Shown here piece after piece: positions 10,262 through 19,471 of a stretch of DNA of 64,000 nt. The translations under genes and the position numbers were made by a program. The notes under the pieces were generated by a model. The model saw only the letters and a program-made list of their open reading frames with translations, had not been told where the DNA came from and did not search any database. The stretch covers positions 372,001 to 436,000 of the forward strand of contig NZ_WSEL01000003.1 of the NCBI RefSeq assembly GCF_009758015.1, given 5' to 3'. Position 1 is the stretch's first letter, and the number at the start of each line of letters is the position of its first letter. The DNA comes from Ramlibacter pinisoli (lineage in GTDB: Bacteria; Pseudomonadota; Gammaproteobacteria; Burkholderiales; Burkholderiaceae_C).

Positions 10262-13200
10262 TTACGCGGGCAGGGTCCGCGCCACCGGAAGAACGGCAGC
10301 CGGCACTTCGTCGCGCCGCACCCGGAACCAGGCCGCGTACATGGCCGGCAAGGCCAGCAGTGTCAGCACCGTGGCGACGACCAGCCCGCCCATGATCGCG
10401 ACCGCCATCGGGCCCCAGAACACCGAGCGCGAGAGCGGGATCATCGCCAGCACGGCGGCAGCCGCGGTCAGCACGATGGGCCGCAGGCGCCGCACCGCCG
10501 ACTCCACGATCGCGTCCCAGGCCGGCACGCCGCGCGCACGGTCCTGCTCGATCTGGTCGATCAGGATGACCGAATTGCGCTGGATCATCCCCATCAGGGC
10601 GATCACGCCCAACAGGGCCACGAAGCCGAACGGACGGTTCAGGAGCAGCAGCGCCCCGGCCACGCCGGCGATCCCCAGCGGGCCGGTGATGAAGACCAGC
10701 AGGGCCCGGCTGAAGCTGTGCAGCTGCAGCATGAGCAGCGTGAACGTGATGAACAGCATGATGGGCACGCCCGCCGAAATGGAGGAGGTTCCCTTGGAGC
10801 TCTCCTCGACGGCACCGGCGACCTCGATCCGGTAGCCCAGGGGCCAGCCGGCCTCCAGCTTCTTCAGGCCCGGCAGCAGCTCGTTCGTGACGGTGGCGCC
10901 CTGCAGGCCCTCGACGATGTCGCCCTGCACCGTGATCGCGTAGTCGCGGTTCTCGCGCCACATCACGCCCGGCTCCCAGGTGAACACCGGCTTGGCGATC
11001 TGGGTCAGCGGGATCGACTTGCCCGAGGCGGTGGGCAGGTAGGCGTTGCCCAGGTCGGTGATCGCGTTGCGTTCGTCCAGCGGCTGGCGCAGCACGATGT
11101 CGATCAGCTTGTCGCCCTCGCGGTACTGGCCGACCGGCGTGCCGGCCAGGATGGTGCGCGACGCCTGGGCGATCGACTGGCTGGTGACGCCCAGGGCCCG
11201 GGCCTTGGTCTGGTCGACTTCCAGCCGCAGCACCTTGACCGACTCGTTCCAGTTGTCGTTGACGCCACGGGTGTTGGGGCTCTTGCGCATTGCGGCCTTG
11301 ACCTCGTCGGCCCGCGCCCGCAGCACGGCGGGGTCCGGCCCCACCACGCGGAACTGCACCGGGTACGCCACGGGCGGGCCGTTCGGCAGCAGCTTGACGC
11401 GGCCCCGCACCTCGGGGAACTCGCTTGCCAGCAACGCCGGCAGCTGCACCCGCAGCGCCTCGCGCACCCGCAGGTCGCGCGGCTGGATGATGAACTGCGA
11501 CACGTTGGTCTGCGGGAACACCTGGTCCAGGGGCAGGTAGAAGCGGGGCACGCCCGAGCCCACCCAGGTGCTGACGGCCGTCACGCCCGGCTCCAGGAGG
11601 AGGCGCTGCTCGACCCGGCGCGACACGGCCTCGTTGGCCGCGAACGAGGTGCCTTCCGGGAACCAGATGTCGACCAGGATCTCCGGCCGGCTCGAGTCCG
11701 GGAAGAACTGCTGCTGCACCTTGCCCATGCCCGCGAGGCCCAGCGCGAACACCAGGATGGTGGCGCTGATGGTCAGCCAGCGGTGCTCCACGCACCAGTT
11801 CACGGTCCGGCGGAAGCGCCGGTAGAACGGGGTGTCGAAATGCTCCTCGTGCTCGCCGGTCACGGGCCGGGCCTTCAGGAACAGGGTGCCCAAGTAGGGC
11901 ACGAAGTAGACCGAGCACACCCAGCTGATGACGAGCGCGATGACCGTCACCGCGAAGATGGCGTAGGTGTACTCGCCCACCGTCGACTTCGCCATCCCGA
12001 TGGGCAGGAAGCCGGCCGCGGTGATCAGGGTGCCGGTCAGCATCGGCATCGCCGTCACCTCGTAGGCGAAGGTGGCGGCCCGCACCTTGTCGTAGCCCTC
12101 CTCCATCTTGCGCACCATCATCTCGACCGCGATGATGGCGTCGTCCACCAGCAGGCCGAGCGCGATGATCAGCGACCCGAGCGAGATCTTGTGCAGGCCG
12201 ATGCCCCAGTAGCCCATCGCCAGGAAGGTGACGGCCAGCACCAGCGGGATGGTGATGCCCACCACCAGCCCGGGCCGCACGTCCACCACGTAGCGCTTCC
12301 ACAGCGGCAGGCCGGCCGCATCGGGACGCTTGTGGAACCCGAGCGCGATGAAGCTCACGGCCAGCACGATGACCACGGCCTCGATCAGCGTGTGCACGAA
12401 TTCGTTGACCGACGAGGACACCGCCCGCGGCTGGTCCTGCAACTGCACCAGCCGCACGCCGGCCGGCAGGCCGTCCTCGATGCGGTCGAAGGCGGTCTTG
12501 AGCGACTGGCCCAGGGCGATGATGTCGCCACCCTTGGCCATCGAGACGCCCAGTGCCACCACTTCCTTGCCGCCGTGGCGCACCTTGACCAGCGGCGGAT
12601 CGACGTAGCCGCGCCGGATCTCGGCGATGTCACCCAGGCGCAGCTGGCTGCCCGACGCACCGCGGATCGGCATCGCGGCCAGCTGGTCGACAGCCTGGAA
12701 CTGCCCGCCGACGCGGACCTGGACGACGTCCAGCGGGGTCTGCACCGCGCCGGCCGATTCCACGGCGTTCTGCTGCCCCAGCTGCGCGAGCACCTGGTTC
12801 ATGTCCAGCCCGAGCTGGGCCAGCCGCTTCTGCGAGATCTCGACGTACAGCTTCTCGTCCTGCACACCGAACAGCTCGACCTTCGCGACGTCCCGCACCC
12901 GCAGCAGCTGCTGGCGGACGTCGTCGGCGAAGACCTTCAACTCGGCGTAACTGAAGCCGCCGTCGGCCTCCAGGGCGTAGATGACCCCGTAGACATCGCC
13001 GAATTCGTCGTTGAAGAACGGCCCCTGGATGCCGGGCGGCAAGGTGCCGCGCATGTCGCCGATCTTCTTGCGCACCGTGTACCAGACGTTGGCCACGTCG
13101 CCCGGCCGGGACGAGTCCTTGATCTGGAAGATGATCTGCGACTCGCCGGGCTTGGAATAGCTGCGGATCTTGTCGGCATACGGCACCTCCTGCAGCGTCC

Positions 13201-13432
13201 GCTCCAGCTTGTCGGTCACCTGCTCGGCGACCTGCTGCGCGGTGGCGCCGGGCCAGTTGGTGCGCACCACCATGGCCCGGAACGTGAACGGCGGGTCCTC
13301 GTCCTGCCCGAGCTGGAAGTAGGCCGCCAGGCCCAGCAGCATCAGCACCACCATCAGGTAGCGCGTGAGGGCCGCGTGCTCGAGCGCCCAGCGCGAAAGA
13401 TTGAAGCCGGGCTTGGGGTCCTGGTCGCTCAT
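10262..13432 (-). CDS. RND-type multidrug efflux permease (inner-membrane subunit)
   Basis: About 1056 residues, the usual length for hydrophobe/amphiphile efflux RND pumps. TM1 (TRYLMVVLMLLGLAAYF) is followed by the first periplasmic porter domain. TM4 has the proton-relay pattern GLLVDDAIIAVE with two adjacent Asp. A second porter domain follows, and the C-terminal half ends in TM8-12. Compared with AcrB it has an extra loop of about 20 residues (HKRPDAAGLPLWKRYVVDVR) before TM3, as in some AcrB-like subfamilies. It works with the adaptor encoded just upstream. A GTG at 13444, overlapping the adaptor stop, is an alternative start. No outer-membrane factor gene is present nearby, so the pump probably uses an unlinked TolC/OprM-like channel. 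Confidence 0.93.
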   Translation of the reverse strand: MSDQDPKPGFNLSRWALEHAALTRYLMVVLMLLGLAAYFQLGQDEDPPFTFRAMVVRTNWPGATAQQVAEQVTDKLERTLQEVPYADKIRSYSKPGESQIIFQIKDSSRPGDVANVWYTVRKKIGDMRGTLPPGIQGPFFNDEFGDVYGVIYALEADGGFSYAELKVFADDVRQQLLRVRDVAKVELFGVQDEKLYVEISQKRLAQLGLDMNQVLAQLGQQNAVESAGAVQTPLDVVQVRVGGQFQAVDQLAAMPIRGASGSQLRLGDIAEIRRGYVDPPLVKVRHGGKEVVALGVSMAKGGDIIALGQSLKTAFDRIEDGLPAGVRLVQLQDQPRAVSSSVNEFVHTLIEAVVIVLAVSFIALGFHKRPDAAGLPLWKRYVVDVRPGLVVGITIPLVLAVTFLAMGYWGIGLHKISLGSLIIALGLLVDDAIIAVEMMVRKMEEGYDKVRAATFAYEVTAMPMLTGTLITAAGFLPIGMAKSTVGEYTYAIFAVTVIALVISWVCSVYFVPYLGTLFLKARPVTGEHEEHFDTPFYRRFRRTVNWCVEHRWLTISATILVFALGLAGMGKVQQQFFPDSSRPEILVDIWFPEGTSFAANEAVSRRVEQRLLLEPGVTAVSTWVGSGVPRFYLPLDQVFPQTNVSQFIIQPRDLRVREALRVQLPALLASEFPEVRGRVKLLPNGPPVAYPVQFRVVGPDPAVLRARADEVKAAMRKSPNTRGVNDNWNESVKVLRLEVDQTKARALGVTSQSIAQASRTILAGTPVGQYREGDKLIDIVLRQPLDERNAITDLGNAYLPTASGKSIPLTQIAKPVFTWEPGVMWRENRDYAITVQGDIVEGLQGATVTNELLPGLKKLEAGWPLGYRIEVAGAVEESSKGTSSISAGVPIMLFITFTLLMLQLHSFSRALLVFITGPLGIAGVAGALLLLNRPFGFVALLGVIALMGMIQRNSVILIDQIEQDRARGVPAWDAIVESAVRRLRPIVLTAAAAVLAMIPLSRSVFWGPMAVAIMGGLVVATVLTLLALPAMYAAWFRVRRDEVPAAVLPVARTLPA

Positions 13433-13440
13433 GGATCCGC

Positions 13441-14601
13441 TCACTTGTTGACGACCGGCTGCACGGCGGCGGGCGGCACCTGCGCTGCGGCGCCGAGGAC
13501 GGCGGCCGACGCCTTGTCCTCATAGATGCGCACCTTCTGTCCGGGCGACAGCACGTGCACGCCGGCCGAGACGACCATCATCCCGGGCTGCAGCCCGCCG
13601 GCGATGACGGCCTCGTTGCCGTCGGCGGTGGTCACCTGCACCGGCTGCGAGCGCACCGTCATGGTCGGCTGGTCCAGCACCCAGACGGCGGTGGCGGCTC
13701 CCTCCTGGCGCAAGGCGCTGGTCGGCAGCTTGATCACCGCCGACCCCGCCAGGCCCAGCCCTTCGGGCACCACGGTCGCCGTGGCGCCCAGCGGCGGCTG
13801 CTCGGCCCCGTCCAGGCCCACCTTGACGGCGTAGGTGCGGGTCACCGGGTCGGCGCTGGCCGCCACCTCGCGCACCCTGCCCTTGAAGTCGCCGCCGCTG
13901 GCCCAGGCCCGCACCGCCACCGCGGAACCGGGGCGGATGGCCGCGACCTTGTCTTCCGGCACCGAGAACACCACGTCGCGCGGACCGTCCTGCGCGATGC
14001 GGACCACGGCCGAGCCGGCGGCCACCACCTGGCCCGGCTCCGCCTCGATCGCCGTGACCACGCCCGCCACGTCGGCCACCAGGTCGGTGTAGCGGGCCTG
14101 GTTGGACTGGGCGGCAAGCTGCGCCTGCGCCTGCTCCAGCTGAGCCTGGGCGGCCTTGAGGGTGGTGTCCCGGCGTTCCAGTTCGGCGCCGCTGATGAAG
14201 TTCTGGTCACGCAGGACGGCGTAGCGCTTGTAGTCGGCCGCGGCCAGGTCGCGGTTGGTGAGCGCCGCCGCCACCTGGGCCCGCGAGGCGTCGGCTGCCA
14301 GGCGGTAGTCCTGGGGATCGAGCTGGGCCAGCAGCTGGCCCGGCTTGACGCGCTGTCCCACCTCGGCCTGCCGCCGGACGATCTTGCCGGCCACCCGGAA
14401 CCCCAGGCGCGACTCGATCCGGGGCCGGACCTCGCCCGCGTATTCGTGGCTGGACTGGAAGGTGCCGCTGCCGACGGTCAGGACCTTCACCGAGCGCACC
14501 GGCTCGGGGGCCGGCTCGGGCCGGGAACACCCCGCCAGCACGGCGGCAACCAGCCAGGGAAGCAGCAGGCCCGCGAGGCGGGCCGGGGTCGGGGTGGTCA
14601 T
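13441..14601 (-). CDS. RND efflux periplasmic adaptor (membrane fusion protein)
   Basis: Starting at the ATG at 14601 gives 386 residues and a lipoprotein signal ending LVAAVLAGC at about residue 25. The order is typical: beta-barrel/lipoyl strand (RLGFRVAGKI), helical hairpin (about 95-165, with LKAAQAQLEQAQAQLAAQ), second lipoyl half (ADVAGVVTAIEAEPGQVV), beta-barrel and a C-terminal membrane-proximal domain. It bridges the RND permease and an outer-membrane channel. Its stop overlaps a possible GTG start of the permease, indicating one operon. An imperfect dyad just upstream of the start may be the operator of a repressor encoded elsewhere. Confidence 0.93.
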   Translation of the reverse strand: MTTPTPARLAGLLLPWLVAAVLAGCSRPEPAPEPVRSVKVLTVGSGTFQSSHEYAGEVRPRIESRLGFRVAGKIVRRQAEVGQRVKPGQLLAQLDPQDYRLAADASRAQVAAALTNRDLAAADYKRYAVLRDQNFISGAELERRDTTLKAAQAQLEQAQAQLAAQSNQARYTDLVADVAGVVTAIEAEPGQVVAAGSAVVRIAQDGPRDVVFSVPEDKVAAIRPGSAVAVRAWASGGDFKGRVREVAASADPVTRTYAVKVGLDGAEQPPLGATATVVPEGLGLAGSAVIKLPTSALRQEGAATAVWVLDQPTMTVRSQPVQVTTADGNEAVIAGGLQPGMMVVSAGVHVLSPGQKVRIYEDKASAAVLGAAAQVPPAAVQPVVNK

Positions 14602-14618
14602 GGGGAATCTCGCTAATG

Positions 14619-14632
14619 ACTGACTGGTTAGT
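14619..14632. promoter_or_regulatory. Candidate repressor operator for the RND operon
   Basis: The sequence ACTGAC-TG-GTTAGT is an imperfect palindrome (one mismatch between arms), flanked by TAATG and AATC. It lies in the 76-bp divergent region between the adaptor gene and hpnC, about 18 bp before the adaptor start. TetR-family repressors of RND pumps often bind such TGAC/GTTA dyads, but no repressor gene adjoins it here. Inference from symmetry and position only. Confidence 0.4.
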
Positions 14633-14677
14633 AATCTACGCGCTGGGTCCGGCGGCGTCAAGCGAGAATCGCGGGCT

Positions 14678-15523
14678 GTGACCCATCCGGACCGGGCGCT
14701 GCGCGTCGACCACTACGAGAATTTTCCCGTCGCCTCCTGGCTGTGCCCGCCCCGGCTGCGGCCGCCGATCGCGGCCATCTACTGGTTCGCCCGCACGGCG
14801 GATGACATCGCCGACGAGGGCGAGGCGCCGGCCGCGCAACGGCTGGGCGACCTGGCGGCCTACCGCGCCGCCTTGCTGGCCGCTGCCGCCGGCCAGCCGT
14901 CCGAGGCCTGGTCGCCGGTGTTCCGGCCGCTGGCGCGCGCCATCGCCGACCACCGCCTGCCGCTGGGCCCCCTGCAGGACCTGCTCAGCGCCTTCGAGCA
15001 GGACGTGGCCAAGACCCGCGACGGCGCCGGCTATGCCGACCGCGCCGAGCTGGTGGACTATTGCCGCCGCTCGGCCGACCCCGTGGGGCGCCTGCTGCTG
15101 CACCTGTACGGCGTCGGCGACGCCAGCTCGCTCGCGCGCAGCGACCGGGTCTGCACCGCCTTGCAGTTGATCAACTTCTGGCAGGACATCGGCCAGGACC
15201 TGGCCCGCGGCCGCCGCTACCTCCCGGCCGCCGATTGCGCGGCGCACGGCATCGACCCGGACCGGCCGCACGACGCGCCGCGCGAGGCGCGCGTGGCGCT
15301 GGTGCGCGCCCTGTGCGCGTGGGCGCGCGAGGTCATGCTCGAGGGCGCGCCGCTGGTGCACCGCATCCCCGGGCGGGCCGGCTGGGAGCTGCGCCTGGTC
15401 GTGCAGGGCGGGCTCCGCATCCTGGCCCGCATCGAGGCGCTCGGCTTCGACACCTTCCACGCCCGGCCCAAGCTCGGTGCCGCCGACGCCCTGCCCGTTC
15501 TGTGGCGCGCGGTGCGGATGTGA
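14678..15523 (+). CDS. hpnC: HpnC, squalene-synthase-like first enzyme of the three-step squalene route
   Basis: The 281-residue protein starts at GTG 14678. It is a class-I trans-prenyltransferase with the two Asp-rich motifs: RTADDIADEG (about 37-46) and FWQDIGQDLARGRRYLP (about 167-183). In the known HpnCDE pathway, HpnC converts presqualene diphosphate to hydroxysqualene. The order hpnC-hpnD-hpnE with 10-bp and overlapping junctions supports the assignment. A GAGAAT box ends 8 bp before the GTG, so the transcript may have almost no leader. Divergent from the RND operon. Confidence 0.93.
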   Translation: MTHPDRALRVDHYENFPVASWLCPPRLRPPIAAIYWFARTADDIADEGEAPAAQRLGDLAAYRAALLAAAAGQPSEAWSPVFRPLARAIADHRLPLGPLQDLLSAFEQDVAKTRDGAGYADRAELVDYCRRSADPVGRLLLHLYGVGDASSLARSDRVCTALQLINFWQDIGQDLARGRRYLPAADCAAHGIDPDRPHDAPREARVALVRALCAWAREVMLEGAPLVHRIPGRAGWELRLVVQGGLRILARIEALGFDTFHARPKLGAADALPVLWRAVRM

Positions 15524-15533
15524 CAATCGCCGC

Positions 15534-16373
15534 ATGACCCCGGAGCAATACGTCCAGGAGAAGGCGGCAGCGTCGGGCAGCAGCTTCTACTACGCCTTCC
15601 TCTTCCTGCCGCGGCCCCGCCGCGAAGCCATCACCGCGTTCTACGCCTTCTGCCGCGAGGTCGACGACGTCGTCGACGAAGTGACCGACCCCGGCGTGGC
15701 GCAGACCAAGCTCGCCTGGTGGCAGACCGAGGTGGCGCGTTCCTTCGCCGGCCAGCCGCAGCATCCGGCGATGCGGGCGCTGATGCCCGCCGCCGCGGCA
15801 TTCGGCATCGAGGAGCGCCAGCTGCAGGCCGTCATCGAGGGCTGCCAGATGGACCTGGTGCAGACCCGCTACCTGGACTTCCAGGCGCTGGAGCGCTACT
15901 GCCACCTGGTGGCCGGCGTGGTCGGCGAGGTCGCCGCGCGCATCTTCGGCCAGTCCCGGCCCGAGACGACGCAGTACGCCCACAAGCTCGGGCTGGCCTT
16001 CCAGCTGACGAACATCATCCGCGACGTCGGCGAGGATGCGCTGCGCGGCCGCATCTACCTGCCGGTCAGCGAACTGCAGCAGTTCGACGTCAAGGCGCAC
16101 GAGATCACCAAGCGCCAGTACTCCGACCGCTTCGTCGAGCTGATGCGGTTCCAGGCCGCGCGCGCCCATCGCCTCTACGACGAGGCGCTGGCGCTGCTGC
16201 CGACCGAGGACCGGCGCAGCCAGAAGCCCGGCCTGATGATGGCCAGCATCTACCGCACCCTGCTGCGCGAGATCGAGGGCGACGGTTTCCAGGTGCTGCA
16301 CCAGCGCGTGAGCCTGACGCCGTTGCGCAAGTTCTGGCTGGCCTGGAAGGTCCAGGCGCTGGGCCGGCTGTGA
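15534..16373 (+). CDS. hpnD: HpnD, presqualene diphosphate synthase
   Basis: Starting at ATG 15534 the protein has 279 residues and begins MTPEQYVQEKAAASGSSFYY, the typical HpnD start. Asp-rich motifs are FCREVDDVVDEV (about 37-48) and NIIRDVGEDALRGRIYLP (about 160-177). It condenses two farnesyl diphosphates to presqualene diphosphate, which HpnC then uses. The start lies 10 bp after hpnC, and the 3' end overlaps hpnE by 4 bp. Confidence 0.95.
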   Translation: MTPEQYVQEKAAASGSSFYYAFLFLPRPRREAITAFYAFCREVDDVVDEVTDPGVAQTKLAWWQTEVARSFAGQPQHPAMRALMPAAAAFGIEERQLQAVIEGCQMDLVQTRYLDFQALERYCHLVAGVVGEVAARIFGQSRPETTQYAHKLGLAFQLTNIIRDVGEDALRGRIYLPVSELQQFDVKAHEITKRQYSDRFVELMRFQAARAHRLYDEALALLPTEDRRSQKPGLMMASIYRTLLREIEGDGFQVLHQRVSLTPLRKFWLAWKVQALGRL

Positions 16374-17665
16374 CGCAGGGCGCCTCGCGCGTCGCCGTCA
16401 TCGGCGCCGGCTGGGCGGGCCTGGCCGCCGCCGTCGCGGCGTCCCGCGCCGGCCATGCCGTCACGGTGTTCGAGACCACCCGCCAGCCGGGCGGCCGCGC
16501 CCGCCGGCTCGACCTGGTGCTGCCGGACGGCGAGGCCGTGGCGCTGGACAACGGCCAGCACATCCTGATCGGCGCCTATGTCCAGACGCTGGCGCTGATG
16601 CGCGAGGTCGGCGTCGATCCTGCACGCGTCCTGCGGCGGCTGCCCCTCACGCTGCGCTTCCCGGACGGCGACGGGGTGGCCCTGCCCGACTGGCCGGTCC
16701 CGCTCGATGCGGCCTGGGGCATCGCCCGCGCGCGCGGCTGGAGCCTGGCCGACAAGGCGTCGCTGTTGCGGCATGCGGTGGGCTGGCAGATGCAGGGCTT
16801 CACCTGCGACGAGTCCCTGACCGTCGCGGCGCTGTGCCGGAAGCTGCGTCCCGCCGTGCTGCGCGACCTGATCGATCCCCTGTGCGTGTCGGCGCTCAAC
16901 ACGCCGTCCGGGCGCGCCAGCGGCCGGGTGTTCCTGCGCGTGCTGCGCGATGCGCTGTTCGCACCCGCCCAGGGGGGCTGGGGAGCGTCCAACCTGCTGC
17001 TGCCCGCCGCCGACCTGGGCGCCCTGTTCCCCCAGGCGGCCGTCGGCTGGCTGCAGGCGCGCGGCGCCCAGGTGCGGTTCGGGGCACGCGTCCAGACGCT
17101 TCACCCGGAGGGCGACGGCTGGCAGGTGGACGGCCAGGCCTTCGACGCCGTCCTGCTGGCGGCACCACCCTGGGAGGCCGAACGCCTTGTGGCCGGCGCC
17201 GGCGTCGAGGCCCGCGACTGGCTGGCAGCAGCCGGCGGCCTGGCGCACGAGGCGATCGCGACCGTCTACACCATGGGCGGGCCGCGGCTGCCCTTGCCGC
17301 TGCTCGCCTTGCGTCCCGGTCCGCAGGCGCCGGCGCAGTTCGCGTTCGACCGCGGCCACCTGGGCGGGCCGCCCGGCCTGCTGGCCTGGGTGGTGAGTGC
17401 GAGCACGGGCGACGCCGCCACGCTGGAGGGCCAGGTGGTCGCGCAGGCGCGCGCGCTGGGATGGCGCGTCGACCCGATCCGCACCGTGGTGGAAAAGCGC
17501 GCCACCTTCGCCTGCACGCCGGGCCTGCGCCGGCCGGGCGTCCGGGTCGCCCCCGGCCTGTTCGCCTGCGGCGACTATGTCGAGGGCCCCTACCCCGCCA
17601 CCCTGGAAGGCGCCGTGCGCTCGGCCCTGCAGGCTGTCGACCTGCTCGGCCGACCGGTCAGCTGA
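16370..17665 (+). CDS. hpnE: HpnE, hydroxysqualene dehydroxylase (FAD amine-oxidase fold)
   Basis: The start is the GTG at 16370 inside the hpnD stop (GTGA), giving 431 residues. The N-terminus RVAVIGAGWAGLAAA is the FAD dinucleotide-binding motif, followed by TRQPGGRARRL. The C-terminus has the matching FAD segment LFACGDYVEGPYPATLEGAV. The enzyme reduces hydroxysqualene to squalene, completing the HpnCDE route. No squalene-hopene cyclase gene lies in the window, so the end product (hopanoid or other) is not settled here. Its last 8 bp overlap the convergent HAD gene. Confidence 0.94.
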   Translation: MTQGASRVAVIGAGWAGLAAAVAASRAGHAVTVFETTRQPGGRARRLDLVLPDGEAVALDNGQHILIGAYVQTLALMREVGVDPARVLRRLPLTLRFPDGDGVALPDWPVPLDAAWGIARARGWSLADKASLLRHAVGWQMQGFTCDESLTVAALCRKLRPAVLRDLIDPLCVSALNTPSGRASGRVFLRVLRDALFAPAQGGWGASNLLLPAADLGALFPQAAVGWLQARGAQVRFGARVQTLHPEGDGWQVDGQAFDAVLLAAPPWEAERLVAGAGVEARDWLAAAGGLAHEAIATVYTMGGPRLPLPLLALRPGPQAPAQFAFDRGHLGGPPGLLAWVVSASTGDAATLEGQVVAQARALGWRVDPIRTVVEKRATFACTPGLRRPGVRVAPGLFACGDYVEGPYPATLEGAVRSALQAVDLLGRPVS

Positions 17666-18350
17666 ACAGCTCGCAGATTTCCGCCAGGCTGGCCACCGTC
17701 AGGTGCGGTTGCTGTTCGTGCGGCCACAGGTTGTCGCTGCGATTGACCCAGACGGTCTGCATGCCGGCGTTCAGCCCGCCGATGACGTCCAGCGTCGCAT
17801 CGTCGCCGACATGGAGCACGGCCTCGGGTGGCACGTCCACGGCGCCGGCGGCGGCATGGAAGATGCGCGGATCCGGCTTGCCCACGCCGAAGTCGCGCGC
17901 CGACACGGCGGCCTTGAAGTAGGTTGCGATCCCGACGCGCGCCAGGTCGGCGTTGCCGTTGGACAGGCTCACCAGGGGAAAGCGCTGCGACAGGAAGCGC
18001 AGTGCCGGCTCCACGTCCTCGAACAGCTCCACCTGCTGGCGGGCCGCGAAGAAGACATCGAAGGCGGTCTCGGCCAGCAGCGGGTCCTCGCCCGCGCGGT
18101 ACAGCGCCAGCCGGATCGACTCGCGCCGCACCGAGCTCAGGTCGTGCTTCAGGTCGGGCCGCTGCTCGGCGACATGGTTGCGGATCTCGCGTAGCGCCGC
18201 CGGATTGGAGAACAGCGCCGCCGCCATCGGGGCGTGCTCCACCAGCCACTCGTGCAGCACCTTCTCGGCGCGCTCGATCGTGGGCCAGATCGGCCACAGG
18301 GTGTCGTCCAGGTCCAGGCTGATGGCCCGGACCCTCGAAGATTCCAGCAT
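17658..18350 (-). CDS. HAD-superfamily hydrolase (YigB-like, subfamily IA)
   Basis: The 230-residue protein carries all four HAD motifs: [10 protein letters not shown] (nucleophile and acid Asp, about 13-17), VSLSNGN (motif II Ser), the Lys in [10 protein letters not shown] (motif III), and [13 protein letters not shown] (motif IV). The helical cap between residues 20 and 95 fits subfamily I. Likely a small phosphatase such as an FMN/5-amino-6-ribitylamino-uracil phosphate phosphatase; substrate not determinable. It converges on hpnE with an 8-bp overlap, and its start is 17 bp from the divergent hemH start. Confidence 0.88.
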   Translation of the reverse strand: MLESSRVRAISLDLDDTLWPIWPTIERAEKVLHEWLVEHAPMAAALFSNPAALREIRNHVAEQRPDLKHDLSSVRRESIRLALYRAGEDPLLAETAFDVFFAARQQVELFEDVEPALRFLSQRFPLVSLSNGNADLARVGIATYFKAAVSARDFGVGKPDPRIFHAAAGAVDVPPEAVLHVGDDATLDVIGGLNAGMQTVWVNRSDNLWPHEQQPHLTVASLAEICELFS

Positions 18351-18367
18351 GCAGGCGAGAATACCGG

Positions 18368-19471
18368 ATGCCCCCGGCCCTGCCTTACCAGACGGAACCG
18401 CCCTTCACCCACGGCCAGGCACCCGCCACCGGCGTGCTCCTGTGCAACCTGGGAACGCCCGACGAACCCACCCCCGACGCCGTGCGGCGCTACCTGCGCG
18501 AGTTCCTCGGCGACCCGCGCGTCGTCGAGATTCCGCGTGCCGTCTGGCTGCCGCTGCTGCACGGCGTCATCCTGCCGCTGCGCTCGGCGAAATCGGCCGC
18601 CAAGTACGCGACCATCTGGACCCCCGAAGGCTCCCCGCTGAAGGTCTGGACCGAGCGGCAGGCCAAGCTGCTGCAAGGCTGGCTGGGCGAGGCCGGGCAC
18701 CGGGTCCTGGTGCGGTACGCCATGCGCTACGGCACGCCGTCGATCGCGTCGCAACTCGACGCCCTCAAGGCTGCCGGCGCCACCCGCATCCTGGTTTTGA
18801 GCGCGTACCCGCAGTACTCGGGCACCACCACGGCCAGCGTGGTCGACGAGGTGGCCAGCTGGAGCCGGCGCATCCGCCACGTGCCCGAACTGCGGTTCGT
18901 CAACCGTTACCACGACGACCGCGGCTACATCGAGGCCCTCGCCCGCCGCATCGAGACCCATTGGCGCCAGCACGGACGGCCCGACCACCTGGTCCTGAGC
19001 TTCCACGGCGTGCCCGAACGCACCCTGAAGCTGGGCGATCCCTACCACTGCGAATGCCAGGCGACCGGCCGCCTGCTGGCGGCACGCCTCGGCCTGGCGC
19101 CCGGCAGCTGGACGCTGTCTTTCCAGTCGCGCTTCGGCAAGGCCAAGTGGCTGGAGCCCTACACCCAGCCCACCCTGGTGGCGCTGGCACGCCGCGGCGT
19201 TGCCCGCGTCGACGTCGCCTGCCCGGGCTTCACCAGCGATTGCCTCGAGACCCTGGAGGAGATCGCGCAGGAAGGCCGCGATGCCTTCCTGGCGGCCGGG
19301 GGCAAGGCCTTCCACTTCATTCCCTGCCTGAATGCCGACGCGGCCTGGATCCGTGCGCTCGGCGAAATCACGGCGCGTCACCTGGCCGGCTGGCCGACGC
19401 AGCTGCCGGCCGACCCGCAAGCCCTGGCCGCCGCGCGCGACCGCGCCCTGGCTACGGGTGCAGCGCGCTGA
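18368..19471 (+). CDS. hemH: Ferrochelatase, last step of protoheme synthesis
   Basis: The 367-residue protein has the ferrochelatase core. The catalytic His is in [20 protein letters not shown] (about 210-229), and the C-terminal signature [14 protein letters not shown] includes the acidic metal-channel residues. It inserts Fe2+ into protoporphyrin IX at the cytoplasmic membrane. The start ATG at 18368 follows GAGAAT by only 5 bp, with no evident Shine-Dalgarno. The 3' end overlaps the convergent alpha/beta-hydrolase gene by 20 bp. Confidence 0.97.
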   Translation: MPPALPYQTEPPFTHGQAPATGVLLCNLGTPDEPTPDAVRRYLREFLGDPRVVEIPRAVWLPLLHGVILPLRSAKSAAKYATIWTPEGSPLKVWTERQAKLLQGWLGEAGHRVLVRYAMRYGTPSIASQLDALKAAGATRILVLSAYPQYSGTTTASVVDEVASWSRRIRHVPELRFVNRYHDDRGYIEALARRIETHWRQHGRPDHLVLSFHGVPERTLKLGDPYHCECQATGRLLAARLGLAPGSWTLSFQSRFGKAKWLEPYTQPTLVALARRGVARVDVACPGFTSDCLETLEEIAQEGRDAFLAAGGKAFHFIPCLNADAAWIRALGEITARHLAGWPTQLPADPQALAAARDRALATGAAR

